NCBI GenBank assembly: GCA_023665475.1
Contig: JAMPEB010000011.1
Coordinates: 1 to 64,000, forward strand
DNA length: 64,000 bases
Reading direction: 5' to 3'
Source: Lachnoclostridium sp.
GTDB taxonomy: Bacteria > Bacillota > Clostridia > Lachnospirales > Lachnospiraceae
Shown: positions 42,812-53,247 of the stretch, in pieces
How positions within the stretch are numbered: the stretch's first letter is position 1
Layout: each line of letters opens with the position of its first letter
Notes under the pieces: generated by a model
What the model saw: only the letters and a program-made list of their open reading frames with translations
Database searches by the model: none
Told to the model about the DNA's origin: nothing
Translations under genes and position numbers: made by a program

Positions 42812-42929
42812 ATTTACTTTTCTTCCCTTTCTGTTCTATTATGCATATCTGTCCATAAATGAACTGTTATGTATTCCTATTTTTGCCGAAAGAAAAGTTT
42901 TTATACAAATTTCCTATAGGACAAAAACA

Positions 42930-42957
42930 GACCGCAAACAGTTGCCTGCCTGCGGTC
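42930..42957 (-). terminator. Terminator of the calcium-loop protein gene
   Basis: GACCGCA and TGCGGTC form the stem; GTTTTTG follows on the minus strand. Confidence 0.65.
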
Positions 42958-42991
42958 CGAAACCAATTTTTCCGAACGCGGATACTGAGAT

Positions 42992-44194
42992 TCACGCCTC
43001 CCTATCGTATTTTGCTACATCTACATGCTGAATGGTTCCCACATTACCGTTCTCATACAAGAACACTCCCGTATTACGGATAACCCCCTGCGTCTGCCCG
43101 GAATCTCCTTTTAAAGTAAAATCCGTGGAGGCATTTTGCAGACAGATAGCTCCAACACCCTTGTCTGCAAGACGATAAAGCACATCTTTGCCATTTTCGT
43201 CTTTTGTCCATATTTTTAATTTTGACCAGATTTCATCATTTTCATCAATCCATCCGTTGCCGTCCTCGTCGTACTTTGCCAAATCGGCAAAGCCGTTGCC
43301 GCTTGCCGTTCCGAAAAGCTCGCTGCCATCATTGATAACGCCGTCCCCGTTCTTATCAAGGGCAAGATAACCGCTTCCGCTTCCCAGACCGGATATTTCG
43401 TCCAACACACCGTCTGCATCGATGTCAAAATAAAATGTCTGGTCGGATAATTCCGCTACATCCGTATCCATGTTGATGACAAGAGGGTCGCACAGCGAAA
43501 ACTGTGCCATCTCAAGGTCATCCCGATAATACTCCTGAAACTCCCTGCTCATCCCCACATTGACATTAAAGTTAATTTCCCTGCCATCGGAGGTACGAAC
43601 CGTCCCGACAGTGGAGAACGCCGTATTTTCCGCCTCCACGGAAAAAGTTTCCTGCGTATAATTCAGTACCCTGAGATTGGTAGCAAACAATGCATCAATA
43701 TTGGTGCCTGCATCGGCAGCATTCACATTGGCTGAATTATTCACGGTACTTACATTATTCGCGGCGGACGACCATGTATTTTCCTGAGACCAAAGGTTCT
43801 GCCCATTCCAAATATCGTCCTGAATTCCACTGCCCATGCGTCCCCTTCTTCTGGAAAACAGCATATCAAAAATGTAACGGAGAGAAATCTGCTTCAAGTC
43901 AGACACTGTATTCTGGCGGGAATTTTTCAGGTTAATCCTGCCTGTTGAAATTCCGAAACGGTTTTGCCACGCTTCGGTTAAAGTGACGCCGCTTCCTTCC
44001 TCCACAGTCTGCTTGGAATTCTCATTTCCGTTCTTTGCCTGCCCTTTACTGTCCTTCACGGCGGTATTCAGGGCATTTTGGTTTTGTGCCAGGCCACCCC
44101 TATAATCCGTTATAGTAAATCGCCTGCTTGTTGCCATAAAAGTTCTATAGCTTCTTGCGGATTCCATTCCTATGGTACTGGAATCAATTTTCAA
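42992..44194 (-). CDS. Protein with EF-hand/dockerin-like calcium loops, sigma-28-type promoter
   Basis: A 400-residue protein. The first 170 residues are Asn/Ser/Gln-rich and look disordered. Residues about 250-330 hold three Asp-rich calcium loops: DIDADGVLDEI, DKNGDGVINDGSELF and DEDGNGWIDENDE. There is no Sec signal peptide. The start is a TTG (AAGGAG nine bases upstream). I know of similar uncharacterised proteins in Lachnospiraceae. The sigma-28-like site upstream points to a flagellum-associated or flagellum-exported protein, by inference. The 275-bp region before it holds that promoter and nothing else I can identify. Confidence 0.75.
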   Translation of the reverse strand: MKIDSSTIGMESARSYRTFMATSRRFTITDYRGGLAQNQNALNTAVKDSKGQAKNGNENSKQTVEEGSGVTLTEAWQNRFGISTGRINLKNSRQNTVSDLKQISLRYIFDMLFSRRRGRMGSGIQDDIWNGQNLWSQENTWSSAANNVSTVNNSANVNAADAGTNIDALFATNLRVLNYTQETFSVEAENTAFSTVGTVRTSDGREINFNVNVGMSREFQEYYRDDLEMAQFSLCDPLVINMDTDVAELSDQTFYFDIDADGVLDEISGLGSGSGYLALDKNGDGVINDGSELFGTASGNGFADLAKYDEDGNGWIDENDEIWSKLKIWTKDENGKDVLYRLADKGVGAICLQNASTDFTLKGDSGQTQGVIRNTGVFLYENGNVGTIQHVDVAKYDREA

Positions 44195-44421
44195 TCCTCT
44201 TTTCTCCTTCCTGCCACCACATCAGGTCCCCTCATCTACATCCTGCCGTCCTTGTAAGAAATCCGATGCATCCCCTGCTTGCATCCGTGTCAAACATCCT
44301 GTCCTCCACAGAAAAGATGGTATCTATGCACAGCACTCCGTCCTGTACATAAATACCATCCGTGGTGTCAATTTAAAATTACTTAGATTGTTGTGGGCCA
44401 GACAACTTTCCTGTAATTAAT

Positions 44422-44448
44422 ATATCGACAATTATGGGAAAAACTTTA
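44422..44448 (-). promoter_or_regulatory. Sigma-28-like promoter
   Basis: TAAA (44448-44445), 15 bases starting GTTT, GTCGATAT (44429-44422). It matches the SigD consensus in 11 of the 12 key bases, the best match in the window. It lies about 230 bases before the 42992 gene start. Confidence 0.7.
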
Positions 44449-44469
44449 GGAAAAATATGGCTGCATCCA

Positions 44470-44934
44470 TCAGGACCGAGGCGGTTTGGGCATCAGGATA
44501 CCCGCTATCATTTCTTTGGTTAACGCCATATTGCCGCCGTACGGATTGATGACAACTCCGGCAACGGGATTCATCTCGCCGCTTTCATTTCTCTTAAACA
44601 CCATATCCGCATAGTCCGTCAATTTCAGTCCAAAGGTCTGCTGATTATCCTGATTGTTCCACTTTTGCAGTTCATCCCAATCCGTATAAGCCATGAAAAA
44701 CTGTTTTCCGTCCGGCGCTTTTAACAGGGGAAACTGCACCCGGCTTTCCGGAGGTATCCGAAACATCCCCTGCCCATCCGCAACCGGCGGCGGATCTATC
44801 ACCACGGGAGCAAGAAAAACCGCTTTCACGACTTCCTCGAAAAAAATCTTCCTGTGTTCCGGCGTGTTCTCCGCATTCAGCAATTCCATCGCTCCCACCA
44901 GCATGGGATTTGTTATCGGTTTCTTAATATCCAT
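44470..44934 (-). CDS. SseB-like N-terminal domain protein
   Basis: A 154-residue soluble protein with the SseB_N pattern: FFEEVVKAVFLAPVVIDPPP, then FPLLKAPDGKQFFMAYTDWDELQKW, and GVVINPYGGNMALTKEMI. The family was named for enhanced serine sensitivity, and its biochemical role is unsettled. GGAGG lies before the start. It probably ends its own transcript. Confidence 0.8.
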   Translation of the reverse strand: MDIKKPITNPMLVGAMELLNAENTPEHRKIFFEEVVKAVFLAPVVIDPPPVADGQGMFRIPPESRVQFPLLKAPDGKQFFMAYTDWDELQKWNNQDNQQTFGLKLTDYADMVFKRNESGEMNPVAGVVINPYGGNMALTKEMIAGILMPKPPRS

Positions 44935-45021
44935 TCTGCCTCCATCCGCTTTTTATCTTCTCTTCTAACGCTCCAGAGCATCTTTGAAGCTTCCCTCCGC
45001 TATTGATCTGCATGCCACCAT

Positions 45022-47313
45022 TTACTTCACACTGTTATAATTTATCAGACATCCCTTCAGAATAATCTGACGCTCTTCATCGGTGAGCTCGCCTAAACGA
45101 AGTGTAAACTCTTCAAGTCCTGCTTCTTTTACATTGTACGCCTTAATGACTTCCGCTTTTTCCTCCACGGCTTTCCGGATGCCGGGGATAAACAGATAAT
45201 CCAGATTCTGAAAGGGAAGCTCCCCTTCCTTTATAATAAAAGGCAGCATACCCCAATTAATCAGATTGGAGCGATAACGCTTTGTAGCATATTCATTAGC
45301 GATATTTGCCCATCCGCCCAATACCTTCTGACAGGAAGCCGCCTGTTCTCTGGCGGAGCCGTCACCGGGCTTTACCGCAAAAATAGTGGAACCAAATCCC
45401 GTATTTTCATGATTGGCATCGGAAAACCCGGTCTTTATCACACTCATGACCGGCTTCACCCAGGAACATACCTGACAGGGATGCTCGCCGTTCATCCTCG
45501 CCTTCTCCGCTTTCTGTACCTCTTTTGCACGACCGACATATTGGGGGTCCTTGCGGCTTAAGGCAAATTCCGCCAACCCTAAGGGATTGGAGCGGTAGGA
45601 AGAAGTTTCTCCGGAAGGAATCAATTCATCCGTGGTGGTAACCGGGTCATGAATCTCCGACACCACCTGAAGCACTAAATTCTCGGGAAGCGCTCCCATC
45701 TTTGGCCAATCCTTGATATTGGGGCCAAACTGAATCTCCGTATCCGGGTCCGCCACCCCTTTGGAATCAAAAACACGGTTGGCATAAATATTCGCATCAA
45801 AATGATATTGATATCTGCCCAGCTCACCGTCAAACTCCGTTGCGGGAGTCAGCACGCCCCGATTTGCCGCAGTCGCCGCAATAGAGCGGGCGTCCATTAA
45901 TGCCACGGAAGAAATCTGACCGTTCTGCAGCTTGCTTCCCTCACGGTTAGGGAAATTTCTGGTGGAATGGCGGATGCTGAATGCGTTGTTCGCCGGAGTA
46001 TCTCCCGCTCCGAAACAGGGCCCGCAGAACGCCGTCTTCATCACCGCTCCTGTCTCCAAAATAGAAGCCGCGCAGCCGTTTTTAATCAATTCCATATAGA
46101 TGGGCATGGAAGCGGGATATACGCTTAAGGTAAAGCCGTCGGAGCCTATGTATCTGCCCTTTAAAATATCCGCTGCCGCGCAGATATTTTCAAATCCGCC
46201 GCCAGCACAGCCGGCAATGATACCCTGATCTACCATAAATTTTCCGTTTTTCACTTTATCTTTCAGATGATATTCCACTGCGCCGTCCAGACTGATAAGC
46301 GCACGCTTTTCCGTCTCATCCAGAATATCCAGAAGATTTTCGTTTAATTCCTCTATGGTATAGGTGTTGCTGGGATGGAAAGGCATTGCAATCATGGGAC
46401 GCACCTTGTCCAAATCCACCACAATCATGCCGTCATAGTAAGCGACATCTCCGGGCTTTAACTCCTTATAATCTCCGGCTCTGCCGTGAATCTCATAAAA
46501 TTCTTTAATCTGTGCATCGGTCTTCCAGATGGAGGACAGACAGGTAGTTTCCGTGGTCATCACATCGATGCCGATTCTAAAATCGGCGCTTAAGGAATCC
46601 ACACCGGGACCCACAAATTCCATTACTTTATTTTTTACATATCCGTTTTTAAATACGGCGCCGATAATGGCAAGCGCCACATCCTGCGGGCCCACACCCT
46701 TTACGGGAGCGCCCTTCAAATATACACCCACCACTTCCGGCATATTAATGTCATAAGTCTGATTTAAAAGCTGCTTCACCAATTCGGGACCGCCCTCACC
46801 CACAGCCATCGTACCGAGAGCGCCATAGCGGGTATGGGAATCGGAACCCAAAATCATTGCGCCGCCTCCTGCCAGCATTTCCCTCGCATACTGATGAATC
46901 ACTGCCTGATGAGGCGGCACATAAACGCCGCCGTATTTCTTGGCACAGGTCAGTCCGAACATATGGTCATCTTCATTGATAGTGCCGCCCACGGCACACA
47001 GGGAATTGTGACAGTTCGTCAACACATAAGGCATGGGGAATTTTTCAAGTCCCGACGCCCTTGCAGTCTGAATAATGCCTACAAAAGTAATATCGTGGCT
47101 GGTCAGCTTATCAAAGCGGATTTTCAGTTTTTCCGCACTGCCTGAGGTATTATGCTCCTGTAAAATGCCATAGGCAATGGTATTTTGTAAAGCCTCCTCT
47201 TTTGTGATATCTTTTCCGGTTTTTGCCTTAACGGCTGTCTGCGCTTCCGCATTATCGGGAATCAGCTCTTCCCCGTTTACCAGATACGCTCCGCCTTGTA
47301 ATAAATCAATCAT
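45022..47313 (-). CDS. Aconitase-family hydratase
   Basis: A 763-residue protein of the aconitase superfamily. The [4Fe-4S] ligands appear in CAGGGFENI and [22 protein letters not shown] and the C-terminal swivel domain (about 580-760) with GSGSAREQ-like [10 protein letters not shown] are present. It is closer to the uncharacterised hydratase group, such as YbhJ, than to citrate-cycle aconitase, so the substrate is unknown. AAGGAGG precedes the start, and a near-consensus promoter lies upstream. Confidence 0.85.
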   Translation of the reverse strand: MIDLLQGGAYLVNGEELIPDNAEAQTAVKAKTGKDITKEEALQNTIAYGILQEHNTSGSAEKLKIRFDKLTSHDITFVGIIQTARASGLEKFPMPYVLTNCHNSLCAVGGTINEDDHMFGLTCAKKYGGVYVPPHQAVIHQYAREMLAGGGAMILGSDSHTRYGALGTMAVGEGGPELVKQLLNQTYDINMPEVVGVYLKGAPVKGVGPQDVALAIIGAVFKNGYVKNKVMEFVGPGVDSLSADFRIGIDVMTTETTCLSSIWKTDAQIKEFYEIHGRAGDYKELKPGDVAYYDGMIVVDLDKVRPMIAMPFHPSNTYTIEELNENLLDILDETEKRALISLDGAVEYHLKDKVKNGKFMVDQGIIAGCAGGGFENICAAADILKGRYIGSDGFTLSVYPASMPIYMELIKNGCAASILETGAVMKTAFCGPCFGAGDTPANNAFSIRHSTRNFPNREGSKLQNGQISSVALMDARSIAATAANRGVLTPATEFDGELGRYQYHFDANIYANRVFDSKGVADPDTEIQFGPNIKDWPKMGALPENLVLQVVSEIHDPVTTTDELIPSGETSSYRSNPLGLAEFALSRKDPQYVGRAKEVQKAEKARMNGEHPCQVCSWVKPVMSVIKTGFSDANHENTGFGSTIFAVKPGDGSAREQAASCQKVLGGWANIANEYATKRYRSNLINWGMLPFIIKEGELPFQNLDYLFIPGIRKAVEEKAEVIKAYNVKEAGLEEFTLRLGELTDEERQIILKGCLINYNSVK

Positions 47314-47359
47314 CGTAAGTCCTCCTTGTTCAAAGATACTATTGCAAAGAACCACTCTT

Positions 47360-47388
47360 ATTATAATGGAAAGGCGTCAGAGATGCAA
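47360..47388 (-). promoter_or_regulatory. SigA-type promoter of the hydratase gene
   Basis: TTGCAT (47388-47383), 17 bases, TATAAT (47365-47360), about 47 bases before the start codon. Confidence 0.65.
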
Positions 47389-47429
47389 TGTTAAAAAACA
47401 TTATATGTTTGTTAAACGGATAATTGCAT

Positions 47430-48047
47430 TTACCGATTTTGATTCACATGTTCCTTATAATAGTTCCATAAACCATCTATATTGCTGCTTTGTAATAACG
47501 GAATTGCCGCAACAATATCCTCATCACTCCAATTCCACCACTGCATTTCACATAACCTTCGGGTAACTGTTTCAGAAAACCTTCTCTTTATTATTTTTGC
47601 AGGCACTCCGCCAACAATAGTGTACGGTTCTAACACACTCTTTGTTACCAGAGCATTTGCGCCAATAATGCAACCGTCTGCTATTGTTACACCGGACATG
47701 ATTTTGGAATCCGCCCCAATCCATACATCATTACCGATTTGAACATCTCCTTTAGAAAAGGGATGCCCCGCTATGTATGAAAAAGAATATTGCATCAAAA
47801 CATTAAACGGATAAGTAGTGTTCCAATCTACACGGTGTTCTCCCCCTAACATAATTGTAACATTGGGACCAATAGAACAGAACTTTCCCATTATGAGTTT
47901 GGTCCATTCATCCTCTATACGCACAACAGGCTTTCCATAGGAAAAATCTCCAATCTCTATATTTTTCCCGGCATATTGTTCCTGATTCATTTCCGATAAA
48001 ATTTGCCTGATTGCCTGAAATTCCTGTATAGGGCTCAAATCAGCCAT
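47430..48047 (-). CDS. CatB/Vat-type hexapeptide O-acetyltransferase
   Basis: A 205-residue left-handed beta-helix acyltransferase. Hexapeptide repeats run through DVQIGNDVWIGADSKIMSGV and TIADGCIIGANALVTKSV. The loop GGEHRVDW contains the catalytic His of xenobiotic/CatB-type acetyltransferases, and GVPAKIIKRRF is the usual end. It is the last gene of the glycan locus and probably acetylates a sugar. GGAGG lies before the ATG. Confidence 0.88.
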   Translation of the reverse strand: MADLSPIQEFQAIRQILSEMNQEQYAGKNIEIGDFSYGKPVVRIEDEWTKLIMGKFCSIGPNVTIMLGGEHRVDWNTTYPFNVLMQYSFSYIAGHPFSKGDVQIGNDVWIGADSKIMSGVTIADGCIIGANALVTKSVLEPYTIVGGVPAKIIKRRFSETVTRRLCEMQWWNWSDEDIVAAIPLLQSSNIDGLWNYYKEHVNQNR

Positions 48048-48105
48048 TGGACAACCTCCTGCATATTTTTATTATTTTATAACGGTTTGTAAACCCGTCC
48101 GGCAG

Positions 48106-49338
48106 TCATAACTCTTCCGCCGACGGCATATTTTCCTTCTCGTATTCTTCTATCATAAGTACAAATTCTTCCCACTCATTATCTTGGATAAATCCCTTTT
48201 TTCTCAAAGTCTCACCTATCACATCCGACATATGCATTCTTTGCGCGGGAATATTATGTAACATAACCACTACTACAGCCGCCATGGAATATCTTTCAGC
48301 TACAATCATATCAGCTATACATTCCGCCGATTCATATGCGAATGCCACTCTCATCAAAGTCCATTTTAGCTTGAGATATTTTTTCTTTAAACATTTATAA
48401 ATGTCATCCGTAAATTTCCCATTCACAAATAAATCTAACCCCATCAGTTTTTCCAAGATACGGATTTCCATTATATAATACATTATCAAAAGTTCTTGAT
48501 TAAAGTAGATTGCATTGCCAATTTCCGTTAAAACACCTTGAATCTTCTCATATTGCCGCTGCTCAAATAACGATTTCAAAGATGCCACTATAGTATCACA
48601 CAATTGGTATATTTTTGCACCATTTTGTTTATTCCCATTTTTATAACTATATTCCGTATATAATTCCAAAAATTTTTGCTTGTTTCTATTGTAGGTATCA
48701 AAATTAAGCGGGCCGGAATCGTGAATGCACCAAATATCATCCTGTCTTGCTATCGCCACTTTATATCCCTGTTTTCTAAAATGGATGCTCTGCGCCACAT
48801 CGTAAAAATGAAAACCTTCAATCCGCTCATCCCAATCTTGGTCATACGCGGTTGCCATCAGCATTCCATCAATAAATTCAACCTCCCCAAAGACATCCGA
48901 AGGATTATTTCTCTCCAGCGCAACAGCAACATTCCCCAATTCAGAAAATGTTCCCACCGCATAACATCTGCCAACATCCAGACTTTCCCATGCATCCGCA
49001 GTATTGAGAAGATGTTCTACTCCGACAACACCAAGCATTCCTAATGACGGTTCGCTTTGGAAGCAAGCTAAAATATCATAGATAAAATTCTTGTTGACAA
49101 TAAATACATCCTGATGAAGATATACCTTATACTTTGCATCAGAAGATTTCATAGCTTCATTATAACCGGAAGTCATGCTTTTCGCTTCCTGTACCGCCAA
49201 AAGAGTCACTACCCCTCCGGCAGGCACACTTAACTGCTCTATGTAAAATCTGCATTCATTCATGTAATCCTCGTCATTAGTACAAATAATAAATGCAATC
49301 TCGAATGAGGGGCTGCTTTCGCTTATAGTTTGCTCCAT
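48106..49338 (-). CDS. Glycosyltransferase, StrF-like (family 2 type)
   Basis: A 410-residue protein. Residues 1-230 are a GT-A glycosyltransferase domain of the StrF type: FEIAFIICTNDEDYMNEC, a DxD-like region in KYKVYLHQDVFI, then EVEFIDGMLMAT. The C-terminal half is helical and unassigned. Its ATG overlaps the FkbM-type gene stop as TAATG. It probably adds a sugar to protein or glycan in this locus. Confidence 0.82.
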   Translation of the reverse strand: MEQTISESSPSFEIAFIICTNDEDYMNECRFYIEQLSVPAGGVVTLLAVQEAKSMTSGYNEAMKSSDAKYKVYLHQDVFIVNKNFIYDILACFQSEPSLGMLGVVGVEHLLNTADAWESLDVGRCYAVGTFSELGNVAVALERNNPSDVFGEVEFIDGMLMATAYDQDWDERIEGFHFYDVAQSIHFRKQGYKVAIARQDDIWCIHDSGPLNFDTYNRNKQKFLELYTEYSYKNGNKQNGAKIYQLCDTIVASLKSLFEQRQYEKIQGVLTEIGNAIYFNQELLIMYYIMEIRILEKLMGLDLFVNGKFTDDIYKCLKKKYLKLKWTLMRVAFAYESAECIADMIVAERYSMAAVVVVMLHNIPAQRMHMSDVIGETLRKKGFIQDNEWEEFVLMIEEYEKENMPSAEEL

Positions 49339-50435
49339 TACACTTTCCTCCCAAAGATAATTCCCCTGCGAAGCTCCGCATTCAAATAAGATTCCATAGA
49401 GTCATCTATCCACATATAGCCTTTGGAAGTCTCTGTTTCAAAATCATATTTTTCCAGCATATTCCGAATCCATTCCTCATCTTCTTTGCAATGATATGTA
49501 CAGATAGCACATCTTATATTTTTGCTCCTTTGCAGTGTCTTGACTGCCCCTTGCAAAGCAGACTTTTCAGCTCCTTCAATATCCATTTTAATAAAATTAA
49601 TTTCTTCCTGTTCAAACAAACCATCAATACTTACATGACCCTCTTGATGAACACAGTCTAAGAAACCACAAACAATCTGTATCTTCTCCTTCTCTTCACG
49701 AAAAGTCTGTTCCAGCGCCTCAATCCATTCCTTGTCCGACTCCACCAGATATACTTGCTTTGCTCTGTCGATAACATCCAATGCAAAAATTCCTTCTGCA
49801 GCGCCTGCGTCCACTACCACATCGCCTTCCTCCACCGCCCCTATAGCAGTACCCGCATAGCAGTGAGGAGAGCGCACATCCTGTTCCCTCGCAATGGAAC
49901 AATAGTAATTTGCAATTCTCTGTTCATCCCAGTTTCTGGGGAAAAACAACTTCTTTCCTTTATGAGGCACATAGCGCATTTGACTGTCCTCATCCAGAAC
50001 AATTTCTACCGGCAAAGCATCATATTCCCTTGAAAAAGCATAATTAAACACCTCTATTTTTTGTTCTTTTTCTATATAATCTATAATCTCCCTAATCTCC
50101 GGATCGTCCATTCTGTCCCGATACTTGTACCGCCAATATTCACTATTGGCCAAAATATATATCATTGGTGATATCATATCCACACAGAGAATCAAAGCAT
50201 CCATCCACAATAATATCCGGCTTTGGTTCCACTCTATATCCGCAATTCCTTCGCACAATGTCTGAAAACTTTCCGTCACTTCAGAATACCGCTCCTTAGT
50301 GAAAGTACATTTGTTTGCCTTTATCTCCATAGCCACACACTGCTTGATATCCGCAATAGGAATATTTTCTACAGATAATCTGCCGTCTAAAATGGCTGCT
50401 TTCAGTTTCAATAATAATTCTTTCGTATGGTTCAT
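49338..50435 (-). CDS. FkbM-family methyltransferase
   Basis: A 365-residue protein. The N-terminal 170 residues are helical, and a Rossmann methyltransferase domain follows: SAM motif VVDAGAAEGIFAL, then VYLVESDKEWIEAL and INFIKMDIEGAEKSAL, which is the FkbM signature. It should O-methylate a sugar. GGGAGG precedes the ATG, and it is coupled to the StrF-like gene. Confidence 0.88.
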   Translation of the reverse strand: MNHTKELLLKLKAAILDGRLSVENIPIADIKQCVAMEIKANKCTFTKERYSEVTESFQTLCEGIADIEWNQSRILLWMDALILCVDMISPMIYILANSEYWRYKYRDRMDDPEIREIIDYIEKEQKIEVFNYAFSREYDALPVEIVLDEDSQMRYVPHKGKKLFFPRNWDEQRIANYYCSIAREQDVRSPHCYAGTAIGAVEEGDVVVDAGAAEGIFALDVIDRAKQVYLVESDKEWIEALEQTFREEKEKIQIVCGFLDCVHQEGHVSIDGLFEQEEINFIKMDIEGAEKSALQGAVKTLQRSKNIRCAICTYHCKEDEEWIRNMLEKYDFETETSKGYMWIDDSMESYLNAELRRGIIFGRKV

Positions 50436-50468
50436 TTTATTCCTCCCATTAAATGGTATATTGCAATG

Positions 50469-52205
50469 TTAAAAGCTGTCTTCCTCAATCCACCCTAATA
50501 TCGCTTTAGCCCGGGCTTCCCATGTGTGCTGCTCCAGAGCTTTTTGATAAGCGCATTCCGCCATCTGCGCCCTTTTCTCTTCATCTGCCAACAATTCCTT
50601 TATTCGTCCGGGCAGCTCCTCCAAGTGTCCCAAATCAAACATCAGAAGCTCCCTGTCATTCTCGAAATTTTTCTCCAGATAAGTAGTGCTGTCCGTGACC
50701 ACCACCGACTTTTGCAGCATGGCATTGGCAATCCGCTCCGTAAATCCGTCCTTATGCCATGTCATAAGATTGAATGACAGTTTTGCTTTTGCGTAGACTT
50801 CCAAAGCATCCTCACCAGTCACCGCCTCATGCCAGAGAAGCAGCGGATGCCCCCACATGGGACTTTGCTTCCATGTGTCGCCAAAAACATGAACAGAAAC
50901 TCCTTCCTTCAACAAAAGTTTGATTGCTTTATTCCGATAATGGTAAGATAAACAATAAATCACCCACCGCTCCCGATACATAAGCTGCTTAAATTCTTCT
51001 TTATCGCAGGAAATCCCATAATCCTCCAAGGTTCTTTGTAAGGCTTCCTCAGGAGTCATCCTCAAATTCCTGCGCATATACAAAATATATCTGTTCAGCA
51101 AATAAGCCCTCTTCTTGTCCATATTTCGGACTATCTGCAAATCTCTTAACGGACCATCATAATAACTTCCGAGAAAAACAAGACCGTATTCCGGAGTGTC
51201 TTTTTCTCCGTGAGTATCTTTTCCTCCCGGCGGAAGAAACCTTGCTGCATGCCCATAGTAGTTTTCAATAAATTTCTTATAATTTCCGTCCGGCGTCAGC
51301 ACACAAAAATTTCGAGGCACCCTCTGCAAATGTTCCAGCATCCGAATCGGATGGTCGAACACAAACTGATACTTGGGAGCTTTTATATCATCATGCGCAA
51401 ATCTGCCGTCCTGCCACTTCAAGGAAAACATATCCGTCTGCATTCCGATAACAGCCTTATATCTTCTCTTCATATAGGCAGCCAATGCCTCTATGGGCAG
51501 TTCGGAAACATCAAAATATTCCACCTTCTGCCCCGATTTTTCCAAAGCATCTCCCATATATTGCGCAAACACATCCAAAATATTATAACATAAATCGCTT
51601 CCGCGATAAATTAGAATGGGCTGTGTACAATCGTAAATATAATAAAAATCATCCGAATTTGAAATCATTCCCTCCAGATATGCGGTGATGCCTTCTCCTC
51701 CTGTCTCCACGACTCCGAGCACTGCATCCTCAAAGCAGCCCAGCTCCAGCAGCTCCGTTTTATATCTGCCTATCATATAACAGTCCGCCTTTAATTCCGC
51801 ATCTTGCCCGTTTTCTATACCCTCCTGCGTTGCAAGAGAGCTTTTCTCTTCTATTTCTTCACTCAGGCAGACCCACTCCTGTCCCATAGGCGCAGGCTTC
51901 TGCACGCTTTCAATATTGGGATATTCTATTCCTAACTCCGCCAATATATCAGTGCTATCATCTATTCCCATCTGTAAAACCGTATATTCTCTGGCAATCC
52001 GAACCAGCAGCTCATATCCCAGCTTTGCACTCAGCCGATAATTGACGCCTCCCACATATCGCAGGGCTTCTTTCAAAACCCATATATTCCCCTGCACTAA
52101 AGTTTCATCCAACAGTATATCCTGAAAGGAAAGCTCCCTTAAACCGTTTCCTTCCAGCAGACAAATCGCTCCTATTGTACTTTTCTTTTCATCCATATAC
52201 GCCAT
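50469..52205 (-). CDS. CgeB-like glycosyltransferase (GT-B)
   Basis: A 578-residue protein. Residues about 190-430 form the first Rossmann-like domain. The C-terminal part matches glycosyltransferase group 1/CgeB: VHVFGDTWKQSPMWGH, AKLSFNLMTWHKDGFTERI, ANAMLQKSVVVTDSTTYLEK. The N-terminal 180 residues are extra and unassigned. CgeB-like enzymes glycosylate spore or surface structures, and flagellar glycan loci often carry them. AGGT is the only site before the ATG. Confidence 0.8.
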   Translation of the reverse strand: MAYMDEKKSTIGAICLLEGNGLRELSFQDILLDETLVQGNIWVLKEALRYVGGVNYRLSAKLGYELLVRIAREYTVLQMGIDDSTDILAELGIEYPNIESVQKPAPMGQEWVCLSEEIEEKSSLATQEGIENGQDAELKADCYMIGRYKTELLELGCFEDAVLGVVETGGEGITAYLEGMISNSDDFYYIYDCTQPILIYRGSDLCYNILDVFAQYMGDALEKSGQKVEYFDVSELPIEALAAYMKRRYKAVIGMQTDMFSLKWQDGRFAHDDIKAPKYQFVFDHPIRMLEHLQRVPRNFCVLTPDGNYKKFIENYYGHAARFLPPGGKDTHGEKDTPEYGLVFLGSYYDGPLRDLQIVRNMDKKRAYLLNRYILYMRRNLRMTPEEALQRTLEDYGISCDKEEFKQLMYRERWVIYCLSYHYRNKAIKLLLKEGVSVHVFGDTWKQSPMWGHPLLLWHEAVTGEDALEVYAKAKLSFNLMTWHKDGFTERIANAMLQKSVVVTDSTTYLEKNFENDRELLMFDLGHLEELPGRIKELLADEEKRAQMAECAYQKALEQHTWEARAKAILGWIEEDSF

Positions 52206-52227
52206 ATAGGTACCTACATTTTATCAT

Positions 52228-53205
52228 TTAAACTCTCACCTTGATATTCTTGTCCACATACTCATTCTCTTCCGCATATTTGATAATACTTTCCCATTTA
52301 CTTTCTTCCACATTCCGATGCACCCAATATACTTTGGCATGGTCTCCATACTCCGCCTTATTGCATTGCCATGTAGTCTTCATCATATTCTGTTTCGCTT
52401 CCTCATCAAAATATAAGGAAAACATCTCCTGTGTCGCTTCATAAAACGGAACGCCCATGGAATAAAAAAAACTTTTGAAAATCTGGGAATAATCGGCATC
52501 ATACTCTATCTTAATAATCCTTAAACCACTCTGTTTCTCCAAATAGGCAAGACTCTTTTTGGAGTGCAGGAAAATATGCCTTGGCGCATCAATCTGAAAC
52601 CAATGCGCACCGAACATATCAAATGCAATATTGGGGAAAATAGGGATATCCATGGCAAGCACAGCCCCCGGTTTTAAAAGTTTGGAGGCGCTCCGCAAAA
52701 CCTCTAATGGGTCCGCCATATGCTCAAATACATCCCTCATCCTGACCTCATCATAGGCAACATCCCCTTCCATTTCATGAATGGAACACTTTTTAATCCG
52801 TACCCTGTCTCCATAGTGCATATCTCTTTCCAAAAAGGGGTCGCACCCATACAGATTTCCCCAGCCTGCCAAGGCTTTACGAAAAAGCCATACACCACTT
52901 CCACAACCTACATCCAAAATTTTATCTTCCCTCTTTACAGGCGTTTCATATTTTATATTTGGATATTCTTCCTGTGCAAAGCTATAATAATCTTTTCCAT
53001 AATACTTTCCGAGATCTTCCGGTATTTCGGCAATCTGCAGACATCCGCATCCACCACACACAAAATACTCAAATTCGTCTCCTGCGTTCTGCATCATCTC
53101 TCTTACCAGATAAGAGTCAAACATTCCTTCTGCCTTGCACAATCTGCACTTATGACTTCTCTGCCCCAGCTTTCGTTCTGTTGTATCCTTTACTAATTCC
53201 CTCAC
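52228..53205 (-). CDS. SAM-dependent methyltransferase with zinc-binding N-terminus
   Basis: A 325-residue protein. Two Cys pairs (CRLCKAEG and CGGCGCLQI) form an N-terminal zinc module of the type seen in sugar C-methyltransferases. The class I methyltransferase domain follows with SAM motif ILDVGCGSGVWLF and MRDVFEHMADP. The start is a GTG with GGGAGG five bases before it; the longer frame from 53223 lacks a site. It probably methylates a nucleotide sugar or glycan. Confidence 0.8.
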   Translation of the reverse strand: MRELVKDTTERKLGQRSHKCRLCKAEGMFDSYLVREMMQNAGDEFEYFVCGGCGCLQIAEIPEDLGKYYGKDYYSFAQEEYPNIKYETPVKREDKILDVGCGSGVWLFRKALAGWGNLYGCDPFLERDMHYGDRVRIKKCSIHEMEGDVAYDEVRMRDVFEHMADPLEVLRSASKLLKPGAVLAMDIPIFPNIAFDMFGAHWFQIDAPRHIFLHSKKSLAYLEKQSGLRIIKIEYDADYSQIFKSFFYSMGVPFYEATQEMFSLYFDEEAKQNMMKTTWQCNKAEYGDHAKVYWVHRNVEESKWESIIKYAEENEYVDKNIKVRV

Positions 53206-53247
53206 TGTTACCTCCCTGTCCACCCTGTAAATCTTAATCCTTTCCCT